The notes under the pieces are model-generated. The model was not told the DNA's origin, searched no databases, and saw only the letters and a program-made list of their open reading frames with translations. Below are positions 7,440-14,346 of a DNA stretch of 64,000 nt, in pieces. Source of the stretch: Bacteroidota bacterium (lineage in GTDB: Bacteria; Bacteroidota; Bacteroidia; Flavobacteriales; Weeksellaceae). The stretch is from assembly GCA_023461035.1 (NCBI GenBank), contig JAEWOD010000004.1, positions 112,999-176,998 on the forward strand. Direction: 5' to 3'. A program made the position numbers and the translations under genes. How positions within the stretch are numbered: position 1 is the first letter of the stretch; each line of letters opens with the position of its first letter.

Positions 7440-8663
7440 TTATCCAAATGCCACTCCGTAACTATCGAACAATGATAGAGGTTGCGAATTTCCGTCATTA
7501 CTCTTTGTGCCATCGACCGGGAACACCCCAATTCGTTCATTACATCTTTGTATGTTATTCTTTTCCGGTTCATACAATTGCTGATTTAAATTCTTATAAT
7601 AATCTTTTACTTTTTTAAATATTTCAATGCCGTATCTTTTTAAGGTTTGCCATACAAACCCCTTGTACATTAAAACAAAATCAATCCCGTCAATTCTTTT
7701 TAAATGCCTTTCAGCAATATCCACAATTTTACGAGCCACAGAATCCCCGACAAATTCAGGATATTTCAAAAACTTGATATTCCGGGAACAACCCCAAACC
7801 CTACCAATGATAGGACGTTTATTTTCTTCGTTTTTAGTCATATATTTTATCATATAACCGGCAATATTTTTAATTCCCTTAAGCGAATGTATATCCGTAG
7901 AATTTGGATTATTAAAACCCTCTTTTTTCTGAATTAAATATTCTAAATTTTGGATTTCACGAGGTTTTTTACTTTTCGGGTTGTAAGTAAAACCCTTTGA
8001 CATCATATTGGCGGAAAAACGTTCTATATAGCCTAATTTTTTCATTTGCAAATTCCAAAGATTTCTAACTATTCCATGATCTACATAACGGTCAATTAAA
8101 ACGTGGAAATGAATGTTTCCGTTTTTTTGTGCTTCTGCTTTCCACAAATAAAATTTAACATTATACGTCTTTACAAGATTTTCAAGGAACAATGTAAAAG
8201 AACGTTTAATTATTTTATCCGTATGGAATTGAGCACAAGGTAGAGTACAGGTTACAAAAGTCAAATAGGGTTGATTCTGATAATCTTTTTTCCAATCATA
8301 ACCAACATATACCGAATTAACAGCATTTTCTATTAATTTACGCATACGTTTTTTTGTGGCCACTGAAACCGTACCCAATTCTTTAAGAGCAAACGGAAAA
8401 TATTTTTTTTTCCAATCATAATAAAATTGATACTCTTCAACCCATTTTTTCAAATCAATTTCCCCCGATTCATTATATAAATCTTCCAAAACTTCATCAA
8501 CCGGAGTTTTAAGGGATTGTTTCAACGTTTCACGATTGCCACCCAAATTAGAATCCAAGTTTTTTGAATATGCTATTATCGACCCGTTTCGTACTTGAAC
8601 AACTTCAACCGACTTATTAGGCTCGTATATTGGGCTTTTTTGACTTTCGATTTTACCGACCAT
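7440..8663 (-). CDS. HUH-type rolling-circle replication initiator
   Basis: 407 residues. Motif I is near 134-142 (LTFVTCTLP), motif II is GNIHFHVLID with the HxH metal ligands near 185-187, and motif III is AGYMIKYMTKN with two tyrosines (Y270, Y274) four apart and a following Lys, the arrangement of phiX174 gene A-type initiators. It should nick the double-stranded replicative form and join the displaced strand. The C-terminal 60 residues have no recognised domain. Last gene of the replication operon; the gene upstream ends 16 bases before it. Confidence 0.88.
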   Translation of the reverse strand: MVGKIESQKSPIYEPNKSVEVVQVRNGSIIAYSKNLDSNLGGNRETLKQSLKTPVDEVLEDLYNESGEIDLKKWVEEYQFYYDWKKKYFPFALKELGTVSVATKKRMRKLIENAVNSVYVGYDWKKDYQNQPYLTFVTCTLPCAQFHTDKIIKRSFTLFLENLVKTYNVKFYLWKAEAQKNGNIHFHVLIDRYVDHGIVRNLWNLQMKKLGYIERFSANMMSKGFTYNPKSKKPREIQNLEYLIQKKEGFNNPNSTDIHSLKGIKNIAGYMIKYMTKNEENKRPIIGRVWGCSRNIKFLKYPEFVGDSVARKIVDIAERHLKRIDGIDFVLMYKGFVWQTLKRYGIEIFKKVKDYYKNLNQQLYEPEKNNIQRCNERIGVFPVDGTKSNDGNSQPLSLFDSYGVAFG

Positions 8664-8679
8664 TTGGATAAACCAATAT

Positions 8680-8910
8680 TTAATACGCTCGTAAATGAAT
8701 TTTAAAACCCTTTTTTATGTCTCCAATTGACTCAATTTTTACAATTCCTATATGATACTGCCACCCGATTTGAATTATATTATTCCAATCAATAGAAGAA
8801 AACTCCCTTCCAGATATATACAAACTAAACATTTCATCTCCTTCTAAAAACCCAAAATTTAAATAACGACTACCAAACGCACGTTTTAACGACTCTATAT
8901 AATCTTTCAT
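8680..8910 (-). CDS. Hypothetical phage protein, 76 aa
   Basis: 76 residues, soluble, alternating strands and helices (FLEGDEMFSLYISGREF). Overlaps the upstream gene by four bases. Its place next to rep suggests a replication accessory or regulatory role; no family recognised. Confidence 0.6.
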   Translation of the reverse strand: MKDYIESLKRAFGSRYLNFGFLEGDEMFSLYISGREFSSIDWNNIIQIGWQYHIGIVKIESIGDIKKGFKIHLRAY

Positions 8911-9179
8911 GATAACAACTCATTTTTCGTTAATAATTCACCTATTTTAATTTCCAATGAATCAATAGCCTTATCCAACGGTTGTTGTTGACTCATTACA
9001 CAATCACAATCGAATATCAAAACCAAAAAAGACTGAATTATATACTCATCTTCAAACTCAATAAATCCATCTTTAGAAGCATTATCCAACCAAGATTTAA
9101 GATTACCGGTGTAGTACGATTCTTTCCACTTAAGCCAACTAATAAAAGTGCGTAACAAGTAAATTTTTAACTGTTTCAT
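8907..9179 (-). CDS. Hypothetical phage protein, 90 aa
   Basis: 90 residues, mainly helical, no membrane span. Contains Trp-rich helix (TFISWLKWKESY) and a C-terminal coiled-coil-like end (LDKAIDSLEIKIGELLTKN). Four-base overlaps with both neighbours place it firmly in the replication operon. Confidence 0.6.
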   Translation of the reverse strand: MKQLKIYLLRTFISWLKWKESYYTGNLKSWLDNASKDGFIEFEDEYIIQSFLVLIFDCDCVMSQQQPLDKAIDSLEIKIGELLTKNELLS

Positions 9180-9364
9180 ATCAAATCGATTTTAATGTTA
9201 ATATCCCAAGCCCCATTTTCAGGAATTCGAAAAAGCCCCCCTATAAATAATTGAACATCCTTTAATGAACTAAAAACAGATTCAACGCCTTTAAATTCAA
9301 CAACATAACCGTTTGAAACAGTTCTAATTTTCAAATTTTGATTAACTACATTTTTTGATTCCAT
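9176..9364 (-). CDS. Hypothetical phage protein, 62 aa
   Basis: 62 residues from the ATG at 9364 (MESKNVVNQNLKI); the longer reading begins inside the upstream gene and is less likely. Beta-rich, small, soluble. A single-stranded DNA-binding role is conceivable from size and position but nothing in the sequence proves it. Confidence 0.55.
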   Translation of the reverse strand: MESKNVVNQNLKIRTVSNGYVVEFKGVESVFSSLKDVQLFIGGLFRIPENGAWDINIKIDLI

Positions 9365-9383
9365 AATTCTGATTTTTAAAAAG

Positions 9384-9590
9384 TTATTTTGATATAAAAT
9401 TGATTTTAAGCCCCCTTCTAAGTTTGAAGGTATATTGTTGTTGACCACCTTTTAAAACCTTGTTAAAATGACTGTTAGCCAACGAAACACCTACAAGTGA
9501 CCAGTATCGACCTGCACCAATCAAATGAGATTGATTTTCATTATCATACTGATAGCGGATAACGAAGTTTTTATTGATTTCAGAAATCAT
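9384..9590 (-). CDS. Hypothetical phage protein, 68 aa
   Basis: 68 residues starting MISEINKNFVIRYQYDN; basic, with a C-terminal KLRRGLKINFISK. Its first 12 codons are repeated almost perfectly at 9765-9800 as a truncated copy. The start overlaps the stop of the preceding 49-residue gene. Confidence 0.6.
   Translation of the reverse strand: MISEINKNFVIRYQYDNENQSHLIGAGRYWSLVGVSLANSHFNKVLKGGQQQYTFKLRRGLKINFISK
9554..9589. repeat. 36-bp direct repeat, copy 1
   Basis: Identical at 35 of 36 positions to 9765-9800. This copy encodes the gene junction ...DF-stop / MISEINKNFVIR on the minus strand. Confidence 0.9.
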
Positions 9591-9729
9591 AAAACCATCT
9601 TAAACGGTCAAACTGCTGAAAACTGAAAAAACCCGATGCATACAGGTAATACATAGACCAATACGCATTTTCTAACTTAAATTTTCCTATTAATTTTAAA
9701 TAGGACTTTTTTAATTCATAATCATTCAT
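9580..9729 (-). CDS. Small phage protein, 49 aa, in the cassette slot
   Basis: 49 residues (MNDYELKKSYLKLIGKFKLE...RWFYDF). Aromatic-rich, possibly helical. It lies between the same conserved DNA borders as the zinc-ribbon gene next door, yet its interior differs. The stop overlaps the start of the following gene (ATGATTTCTGA). No family recognised. Confidence 0.6.
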   Translation of the reverse strand: MNDYELKKSYLKLIGKFKLENAYWSMYYLYASGFFSFQQFDRLRWFYDF

Positions 9730-9744
9730 ATACAATTGATTTTT

Positions 9745-9800
9745 AAAAGTTTATAACTAATTGAAGCGGATAACAAAGTTTTTATTGATTTCAGAAATCA
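9745..9800 (-). pseudogene. Fused remnants of two phage genes
   Basis: On the minus strand a GTG-started 14-codon copy of the MISEINKNFVIR start (9384-9590 gene) runs straight into a copy of the C-terminal codons LQLVINF-stop of the 201-residue gene. Together they form a scar left by duplication and internal deletion. Confidence 0.65.
9765..9800. repeat. 36-bp direct repeat, copy 2
   Basis: One mismatch relative to 9554-9589. Adjacent 9745-9763 is likewise a 19-bp repeat of 10010-10028 (one mismatch), and 9704-9717 repeats 9975-9988 exactly (14 bp). Confidence 0.9.
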
Positions 9801-9997
9801 CAATCCGTAATATCATTTGGATTTCCACAAAATTTTTTTACACAATCGACACAATGCCACGCCCTTTTTCTCAATAATGGATACCAGAACAATCTCATAA
9901 ATTCATTTTTCCTTTTTTTACCACACCATGTACAATAATGCCGAGGATCTTGACGGAGTGTGTCTACTGCAGTAGACTTTTTTAATTCCTGAATCAT
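9791..9997 (-). CDS. Small zinc-ribbon phage protein, 68 aa
   Basis: 68 residues with CTWC (C22, C25) and CVDCVKKFC (C49, C52, C57), the spacing of a small zinc ribbon or finger, with basic residues between. Likely a nucleic-acid-binding or regulatory protein. Its first codons include a perfect 16-bp palindrome (9962-9977). It occupies one of two slots with shared borders. Confidence 0.68.
   Translation of the reverse strand: MIQELKKSTAVDTLRQDPRHYCTWCGKKRKNEFMRLFWYPLLRKRAWHCVDCVKKFCGNPNDITDCDF
9962..9977. promoter_or_regulatory. Perfect 16-bp palindrome, operator-like
   Basis: GTCTACTGCAGTAGAC is its own reverse complement and lies at the start of the zinc-ribbon gene. A dimeric regulator could bind here. 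On the plus strand it is followed by six T, so an antisense terminator is an alternative. Confidence 0.45.
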
Positions 9998-10007
9998 ATT
10001 TATTACA

Positions 10008-10592
10008 TTAAAAGTTCATAACTAATTGTAGGGGATTATAAAGGCTGATAATTTCACATTCAGATGAAGAAACTGAGCCTTTATATTCGAATTTTTTATA
10101 ATTGCCATAAAAGCAATCAGAATACATTTTTACAGAAGTAATAAGATTAGAAACCTTTGTTTGTTCCGTTTGATTACGTGAGTTTCTTGCTATAGATTTT
10201 AAAATGTTGCAAGCAGTTAATAATTGACTTTCCAAGTAAAAAAGCCAATTAATAAGTACCGTATTATCCCGGCGAACTTCATCGGTCAACGCCAAATCAA
10301 AAACATCTAAAATCGATTTGATTATTTCCTTTAACTTATAAGTTTGATGATAAGAGGAAAAGGGAAAAAGGGCGGAAAAACAAGAATTTACATCCGCATA
10401 GATTTGCAAAAAGAATTTATATGAATCAGTAACATATTTATTAAACTGATTTATAAACCTTTCACATTTTTGCTTATTTGAAAAATAATAGGTTTTACTT
10501 CCAAGAGCAACGAGAACCTGAAAGCGTTTTTTATTATCAAATCTTTTAAGATAATGTGACGAATCACTAAATTTTAAATGTATTTTTCTCAT
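10008..10592 (-). CDS. Hypothetical phage protein, first gene of the early operon
   Basis: 194 residues from the ATG at 10592 (MRKIHLKFSDSS); an ATG or GTG further upstream (to 10613) would add seven residues. Highly helical, basic at the N-terminus. No domain recognised. It is the gene nearest attR, so it is first in the long minus-strand transcript that ends in rep; an early regulator or replication factor is a reasonable guess. Its last seven codons recur at 9745-9763. Confidence 0.6.
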   Translation of the reverse strand: MRKIHLKFSDSSHYLKRFDNKKRFQVLVALGSKTYYFSNKQKCERFINQFNKYVTDSYKFFLQIYADVNSCFSALFPFSSYHQTYKLKEIIKSILDVFDLALTDEVRRDNTVLINWLFYLESQLLTACNILKSIARNSRNQTEQTKVSNLITSVKMYSDCFYGNYKKFEYKGSVSSSECEIISLYNPLQLVMNF

Positions 10593-10637
10593 AGTAAAAG
10601 GGTTTACAGTCAATTTATTTAATTACTGAAAACCCCT

Positions 10638-10665
10638 TTTTCCTATAATTTATATTATGTTAAAT
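10638..10665 (+). other. dif: attR with chromosomal dif XerD arm
   Basis: Left arm TTTTCCTATAA (10638-10648), central hexamer TTTATA (10649-10654), right arm TTATGTTAAAT (10655-10665). The right arm equals the XerD arm of E. coli dif and the left arm resembles that of B. subtilis dif (TTCCTA), from memory. Joining the left arm at 1681 to this right arm rebuilds a full dif, so the chromosomal dimer-resolution site and replication terminus should be here. Confidence 0.78.
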
Positions 10666-10718
10666 AGAATTTTAATTCCAATCTATTTAATTTGATAAGT
10701 AATAACAATCCTCCTTCC
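10666..10718 (-). pseudogene. Duplicated 3' end of thiamine pyrophosphokinase gene
   Basis: About 53 bases match 10828-10881, the end of the intact gene, with four substitutions and one indel. On the minus strand it reads GLLLLIKLN-stop against GELLLFIKLK-stop. It abuts the XerD arm directly, with a 109-base spacer before the intact gene. Confidence 0.75.
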
Positions 10719-10827
10719 CTAAATTCAGAGTCTGTTTAAATTTCTGCAAAATTATTCTCCCCAACCTAATGGAGTAATTTTGAACAAAATTTTTAAAGAT
10801 TTTAGCTTCCTTTAAAATTTGAGGCAT
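10719..10827. other. Spacer with one end of a MITE-like element and a hairpin
   Basis: Contains GAGTCTGTTTAAATTT at 10728-10743 preceded by TCA, matching the left terminus of the palindromic elements at 44357, 48469 and 50643. No matching right end is visible. An inverted repeat AAAATTAtTCTCC / GGAGTAATTTT follows (about 10748-10781). No gene. Confidence 0.55.
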
Positions 10828-10844
10828 AGAATTTTAATTCTCAT

Positions 10845-11453
10845 CTATTTTAATTTGATAAATAATAACAATTCTCCTTCCTCATATTCTATTTCCACTT
10901 TATCCTCTATTGCCATATTTCGAATTCCAATTCTTTTCGTTATATCCAAATCTTCATCGTTGAGCAGATATTTTAAACCGGTTGTTTTAATTCCTTTTGC
11001 TATCGGAAACGGATACAAAGAGATCGTTCTTCCATAATAACCATCCAGCACAATGGATTTTTCCGTAAAAAAATAGTAACTGAAATCATCAAAAAAAACA
11101 ATTGTCAATTTATTTTTGAATTTTAATCCGGAAGATAAATTCCCTAAAAAATGATCATGTTCCATGCCACTGCTTCCATACACATAAACTTCTTCATAAT
11201 TTCTGGAATGGATGATAGCCAGCGCTTTTTCAAAATCTGTAAAATTCTGATCGGGAGTTTCAACCACTTCAATTCCTTGCGGAATTTCTGAAGTTGAAAT
11301 CGAATCAAAATCTCCGCTAATAACATCGGGTACGATCTCCAGCTCTTTTAAATACTTATAGGCTCCGTCTGTACAGAACACTTTCTCGAATTGACTCAAA
11401 TCCGGAATTGTACTCGGTGCCTGACCATTTAAAAAGAGTGCTACCCTACTCAT
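10845..11453 (-). CDS. thiN: Thiamine pyrophosphokinase
   Basis: 202 residues. Transfers pyrophosphate from ATP to thiamine to give the cofactor TPP in the cytoplasm. Family motifs: CTDGAYKYL, the metal-binding SGDFDS, and TPDQNFTDFEKAL (the D-T/D-D-E-KAL signature). The C-terminal beta domain ends GELLLFIKLK. Its start overlaps the adenosyltransferase stop by 8 bases, so they are co-transcribed. A partial copy of its 3' end lies beside dif. Confidence 0.92.
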   Translation of the reverse strand: MSRVALFLNGQAPSTIPDLSQFEKVFCTDGAYKYLKELEIVPDVISGDFDSISTSEIPQGIEVVETPDQNFTDFEKALAIIHSRNYEEVYVYGSSGMEHDHFLGNLSSGLKFKNKLTIVFFDDFSYYFFTEKSIVLDGYYGRTISLYPFPIAKGIKTTGLKYLLNDEDLDITKRIGIRNMAIEDKVEIEYEEGELLLFIKLK

Positions 11454-12012
11454 TTGGCAACCATTTTATTTCTTCATGTCCGGCATCATGCGCTATTTTT
11501 CTAGCCAATACAAACAAATAATCGGACAAACGATTTAAATATTTCAAAACTTCTTCCCGGATTTCCTCCATTTCTTTAAGTGAAACGGTTATCCGCTCTG
11601 CCCTTCTACATATACATCTACAAAGATGTCCGTATGAAGATGCCAGATTTCCGCCGGGCAATATAAAATGGGTCAAGGCAGGCAGCTCCTCCTCCATCTC
11701 GTCTATCCAAATTTCGAGTTCTTCAATATCGGAAATTTGAATCATATAAGGAAGGCGGGATTTCCCATTGGCCAAAAACAATTTGTCAGCCGGAGTCGCC
11801 AATTCGGCACCCAGATGAAATAAATTCTTTTGTATTTGGATTAATTGGTTATTATAATTCAAGTTAATTTTTGAACTTCTGATAAGTCCTATAGCAGAAT
11901 TCAACTCATCTACAGTCCCATAAGCATCTATCCTTATATGGTCTTTGGAGACTTTGGTTCCGCCAAAAAGCGAGGTTGTCCCTTTATCGCCTGTTTTTGT
12001 ATATACTTTCAT
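11446..12012 (-). CDS. Cob(I)alamin adenosyltransferase, PduO type
   Basis: 188 residues of the PduO/MMAB family. Begins MKVYTKTGDKGTTSLFGG, the ATP-binding signature, with DAYGTVDELNSAIG and the C-terminal RRAERITVSL and LNRLSDYLFVLAR segments. It forms adenosylcobalamin from corrinoid and ATP. The enzyme is usually a trimer in the cytoplasm. First gene of a two-gene operon with thiN. Confidence 0.93.
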   Translation of the reverse strand: MKVYTKTGDKGTTSLFGGTKVSKDHIRIDAYGTVDELNSAIGLIRSSKINLNYNNQLIQIQKNLFHLGAELATPADKLFLANGKSRLPYMIQISDIEELEIWIDEMEEELPALTHFILPGGNLASSYGHLCRCICRRAERITVSLKEMEEIREEVLKYLNRLSDYLFVLARKIAHDAGHEEIKWLPNE

Positions 12013-12237
12013 GATAGGAATTTCTGAGGGGTAAATATATTTAAAATTAACGACTAAGACAGTTGAAGAAATGAAGAATTATCTCTTTAATTAAAAGTGG
12101 TTTAGTTTTTGATAAAAATTCAAAAAGCGAGTCTGTCTTACCCCAATAAATACCGATTTAGTCTAATTAATTAATATTAAATTTAGATTAAACAGAAAAA
12201 AAAAATCGAAATAATCGGATTATTTAAGATAAAATTA

Positions 12238-12245
12238 TAGATTCG
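12238..12245 (+). promoter_or_regulatory. -7 element for the exbB operon
   Basis: TAGATTCG, close to the Bacteroidota -7 consensus TANNTTTG, 40 bases before the exbB start. The rest of the 273-base gap (12013-12285) is AT-rich with no other supported feature. Confidence 0.45.
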
Positions 12246-12285
12246 CATTCTTGTAAATAAAAATTAGTGATAATTAAAATTAAAA

Positions 12286-13110
12286 ATGGAAATGGAAACA
12301 AATGAAACTTTTCAACCTAGGAAATCTACTAAAAGAGGAGGCTTAAATGCGCCAATTACAATTATTATTTTAATCGGTATTGCCATGGCAGTATTTTATG
12401 GATTATTTGGTAGCCCCGCTAACTTTGAAGGTGGAGATTCTTACGCCGGACATCCTAAAAATTTCATGGGAATCATATACAAAGGAGGAGTTATCATTCC
12501 TTTCCTGATGTCTTTCTTCCTTATGGTAATTGTATTTGGGATTGACAGATTTTTTGCTTTACAAAAGGCAAGCGGTAAAGGTAACACAACCAAATTCGTT
12601 GATAACATCCGTGATTTGGTAAGCAGAAACCAAATCAACGATGCTTTGGAATTATGTGATCAGCAAAAAGGTTCTGTGGGGAATGTAGTTCGCGAAGGAT
12701 TGACTACTTACAAAGCGCTTGCAAATGATTCTTCCATGAACAAAGAACAAAAACTGATTGAGTTGAACAAAACACTTGAAGAAGCTACAACTTTAGAAAT
12801 GCCTGCATTGGAAAAAAATACATCCATCATTTCTACGATTGCTTCCGTTGGTACGTTAATCGCATTGATGGGTACGGTAATCGGGATGATTAAGGCATTC
12901 TTCGCTTTGGGTGAAGGTGGTGGTACTCCAGATGCTGCGAAACTTTCGGTAGGTATTGCTGAGGCACTTATCAATACCGGTATGGGTATCGGGGCTTCCG
13001 CTATTGCAATCATCGTTTACAACATGATTACAAACAAGATTGATGATCTTACCTTCAAAATTGACGAAGTGGGTATGAGCATCCAACAATCTTTTGGGGC
13101 ACACCATTAA
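12286..13110 (+). CDS. exbB: ExbB/MotA/TolQ proton channel protein
   Basis: 274 residues with three membrane segments (about 23-41, 66-87, 177-210 and following helix) and the conserved channel region SVGTLIALMGTVIGMIKAF, then GIAEALINTGMGIGASAIAIIVYN. It forms the pentameric channel that, with ExbD, uses the proton gradient to drive TonB. Flavobacterial versions have a long N-terminal extension with an extra span, as here. First gene of exbB-exbD-exbD-tonB. Confidence 0.95.
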   Translation: MEMETNETFQPRKSTKRGGLNAPITIIILIGIAMAVFYGLFGSPANFEGGDSYAGHPKNFMGIIYKGGVIIPFLMSFFLMVIVFGIDRFFALQKASGKGNTTKFVDNIRDLVSRNQINDALELCDQQKGSVGNVVREGLTTYKALANDSSMNKEQKLIELNKTLEEATTLEMPALEKNTSIISTIASVGTLIALMGTVIGMIKAFFALGEGGGTPDAAKLSVGIAEALINTGMGIGASAIAIIVYNMITNKIDDLTFKIDEVGMSIQQSFGAHH

Positions 13111-13183
13111 TTCTTTTTTTATAGTTCAAATTGGTGGGAATTCCCGCCGGAAATTAATAAATTGATAAATAAAAAAATGAAAA

Positions 13184-13783
13184 ATGGCAAGAGTTAAACC
13201 AAAAAGACAAGGTATCCACATGGATATGACGGCTATGAGTGATATGGCTTGGTTGTTGCTTACATTCTTCATCCTTACCACACAGTTTAAAAAGCCGGAT
13301 ATAGTTCCAGTTATAACCCCAAGTTCTGTTGCGGAAACTAAACTTCAAGACGGTGATTTAATCAGAATCACAATCAATAACGAAGGAAAGTACTACTTCA
13401 GCATCATTGATGACAAAAATAAACTTCCGGTTTTAGAAAAAATGGGACAAAAATATGGAATTACCTTTACAGATGCAGAAAAAAGCAGTTTCATGAAAAT
13501 GTCGGAAATTCCAGTTTCTATCAGAGGATTGAAACAATATTTGAACCTATCTGACGGTCAGAAACAAGCGACTATTCCTGGAATCAAATTGGATAGTACA
13601 GACCTTCAGTTAATTGATTGGGTGGATTTTAGTTTTGAACAAGATCCTAATTTGAAATTGGCGATAAAAGGAGACGTAAAAGCTCAGTATCCCGAATTCC
13701 GCGACCTGATCAAACAATTGGTAGAAAGAGACTTTAACAAGTTTCAGTTGATAACAAGTTCAGAATCAAAACCTAAAAATTAA
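13184..13783 (+). CDS. exbD: ExbD/TolR family protein 1
   Basis: 199 residues. One N-terminal span containing the proton-carrying Asp in MTAMSDMAWLLLTFFIL, then a periplasmic domain longer than in enterobacterial ExbD. Works inside the ExbB pentamer. The second ExbD follows three bases after its stop; Bacteroidota TonB systems commonly have two ExbD paralogs. Confidence 0.95.
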   Translation: MARVKPKRQGIHMDMTAMSDMAWLLLTFFILTTQFKKPDIVPVITPSSVAETKLQDGDLIRITINNEGKYYFSIIDDKNKLPVLEKMGQKYGITFTDAEKSSFMKMSEIPVSIRGLKQYLNLSDGQKQATIPGIKLDSTDLQLIDWVDFSFEQDPNLKLAIKGDVKAQYPEFRDLIKQLVERDFNKFQLITSSESKPKN

Positions 13784-13786
13784 GCC

Positions 13787-14335
13787 ATGGCAGATATAGA
13801 TGTAAAATCACATGATGATAGTGGCAAGGTTCGCTCGAAAAAGCAGTCCACTAAAGTAGATATGACCCCTTTGGCCGATTTAGGTTTCCTTTTGATTACA
13901 TTCTTTATGTTTACTACTACGTTTAGTAAACCCAATGTGATGGGACTGAATATGCCTCCGAAACAAGATATTGATGTTCCCCAACCTCCAGTGGAAATTG
14001 ATTTATCCAATTCAATATCAATTATAGTGGGTGGAGAAGGAAAGTTATATTGGCATCAACAAGATAAAACCAAATTGACCGCAGACCAGTTGCATGAAAC
14101 TTCTTATGCAAAAGAAGGAATACGTAACGATATTATAGCGGCAAGACAAAGAGCAAAAATTCCGGATAATTTTACGGTCATCATCAAACCTACTGATGAA
14201 TCGACCTATGAAAATCTGGTTAACGTTTTGGATGAAATGGAAATCACCGAATCTTCCCGATACGGTATTGTGGACATTGCTCCAAACGAAGTGAAAGTGT
14301 ATGAAGAAAAAAGTGGAACAAGTAGTAACAATTAA
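13787..14335 (+). CDS. exbD: ExbD/TolR family protein 2
   Basis: 182 residues. Basic N-terminus, span with MTPLADLGFLLITFFMFTTT carrying the essential Asp, and a periplasmic part with the RAKIPDNFTVIIKPTDESTYENLVNVLDEM segment typical of ExbD. Could pair with paralog 1 as a heterodimer in one channel. Confidence 0.95.
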   Translation: MADIDVKSHDDSGKVRSKKQSTKVDMTPLADLGFLLITFFMFTTTFSKPNVMGLNMPPKQDIDVPQPPVEIDLSNSISIIVGGEGKLYWHQQDKTKLTADQLHETSYAKEGIRNDIIAARQRAKIPDNFTVIIKPTDESTYENLVNVLDEMEITESSRYGIVDIAPNEVKVYEEKSGTSSNN

Positions 14336-14346
14336 ATCTAAAAGTC

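Larger units (their letters stand above)
1698..10654 (-). mobile_element. Putative ssDNA phage prophage integrated at dif
   Basis: About 8,957 bp between two copies of a 17-bp Xer core, with some 21 tightly packed genes all on the minus strand. Hallmarks: HUH replication initiator (7440-8663), lysozyme-like protein (2851-3528), candidate major capsid protein (6261-7310), several single-span membrane proteins of 37-90 residues, overlapping starts and stops. No integrase, terminase, portal or Zot-like ATPase is visible, arguing against a tailed phage or inovirus. Genome size and membrane-protein content resemble Flavobacterium phage FLiP (Finnlakeviridae, about 9.2 kb circular ssDNA, from memory). 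Assignment to that family is inference; the ssDNA-phage nature and Xer integration are better supported. Confidence 0.8.

Noticed and set aside
1698..10654. Inovirus (filamentous phage) reading of the prophage
   Set aside because: No Zot/pI-like ATPase with a Walker A motif and no typical small coat protein plus adsorption gene pair; a lysozyme-like gene is present, which filamentous phages lack.
1698..10654. Plasmid or ICE insertion
   Set aside because: No relaxase/T4SS, partition or antibiotic genes. The HUH protein has phage-type paired tyrosines, and most other genes are small membrane or structural-looking proteins.
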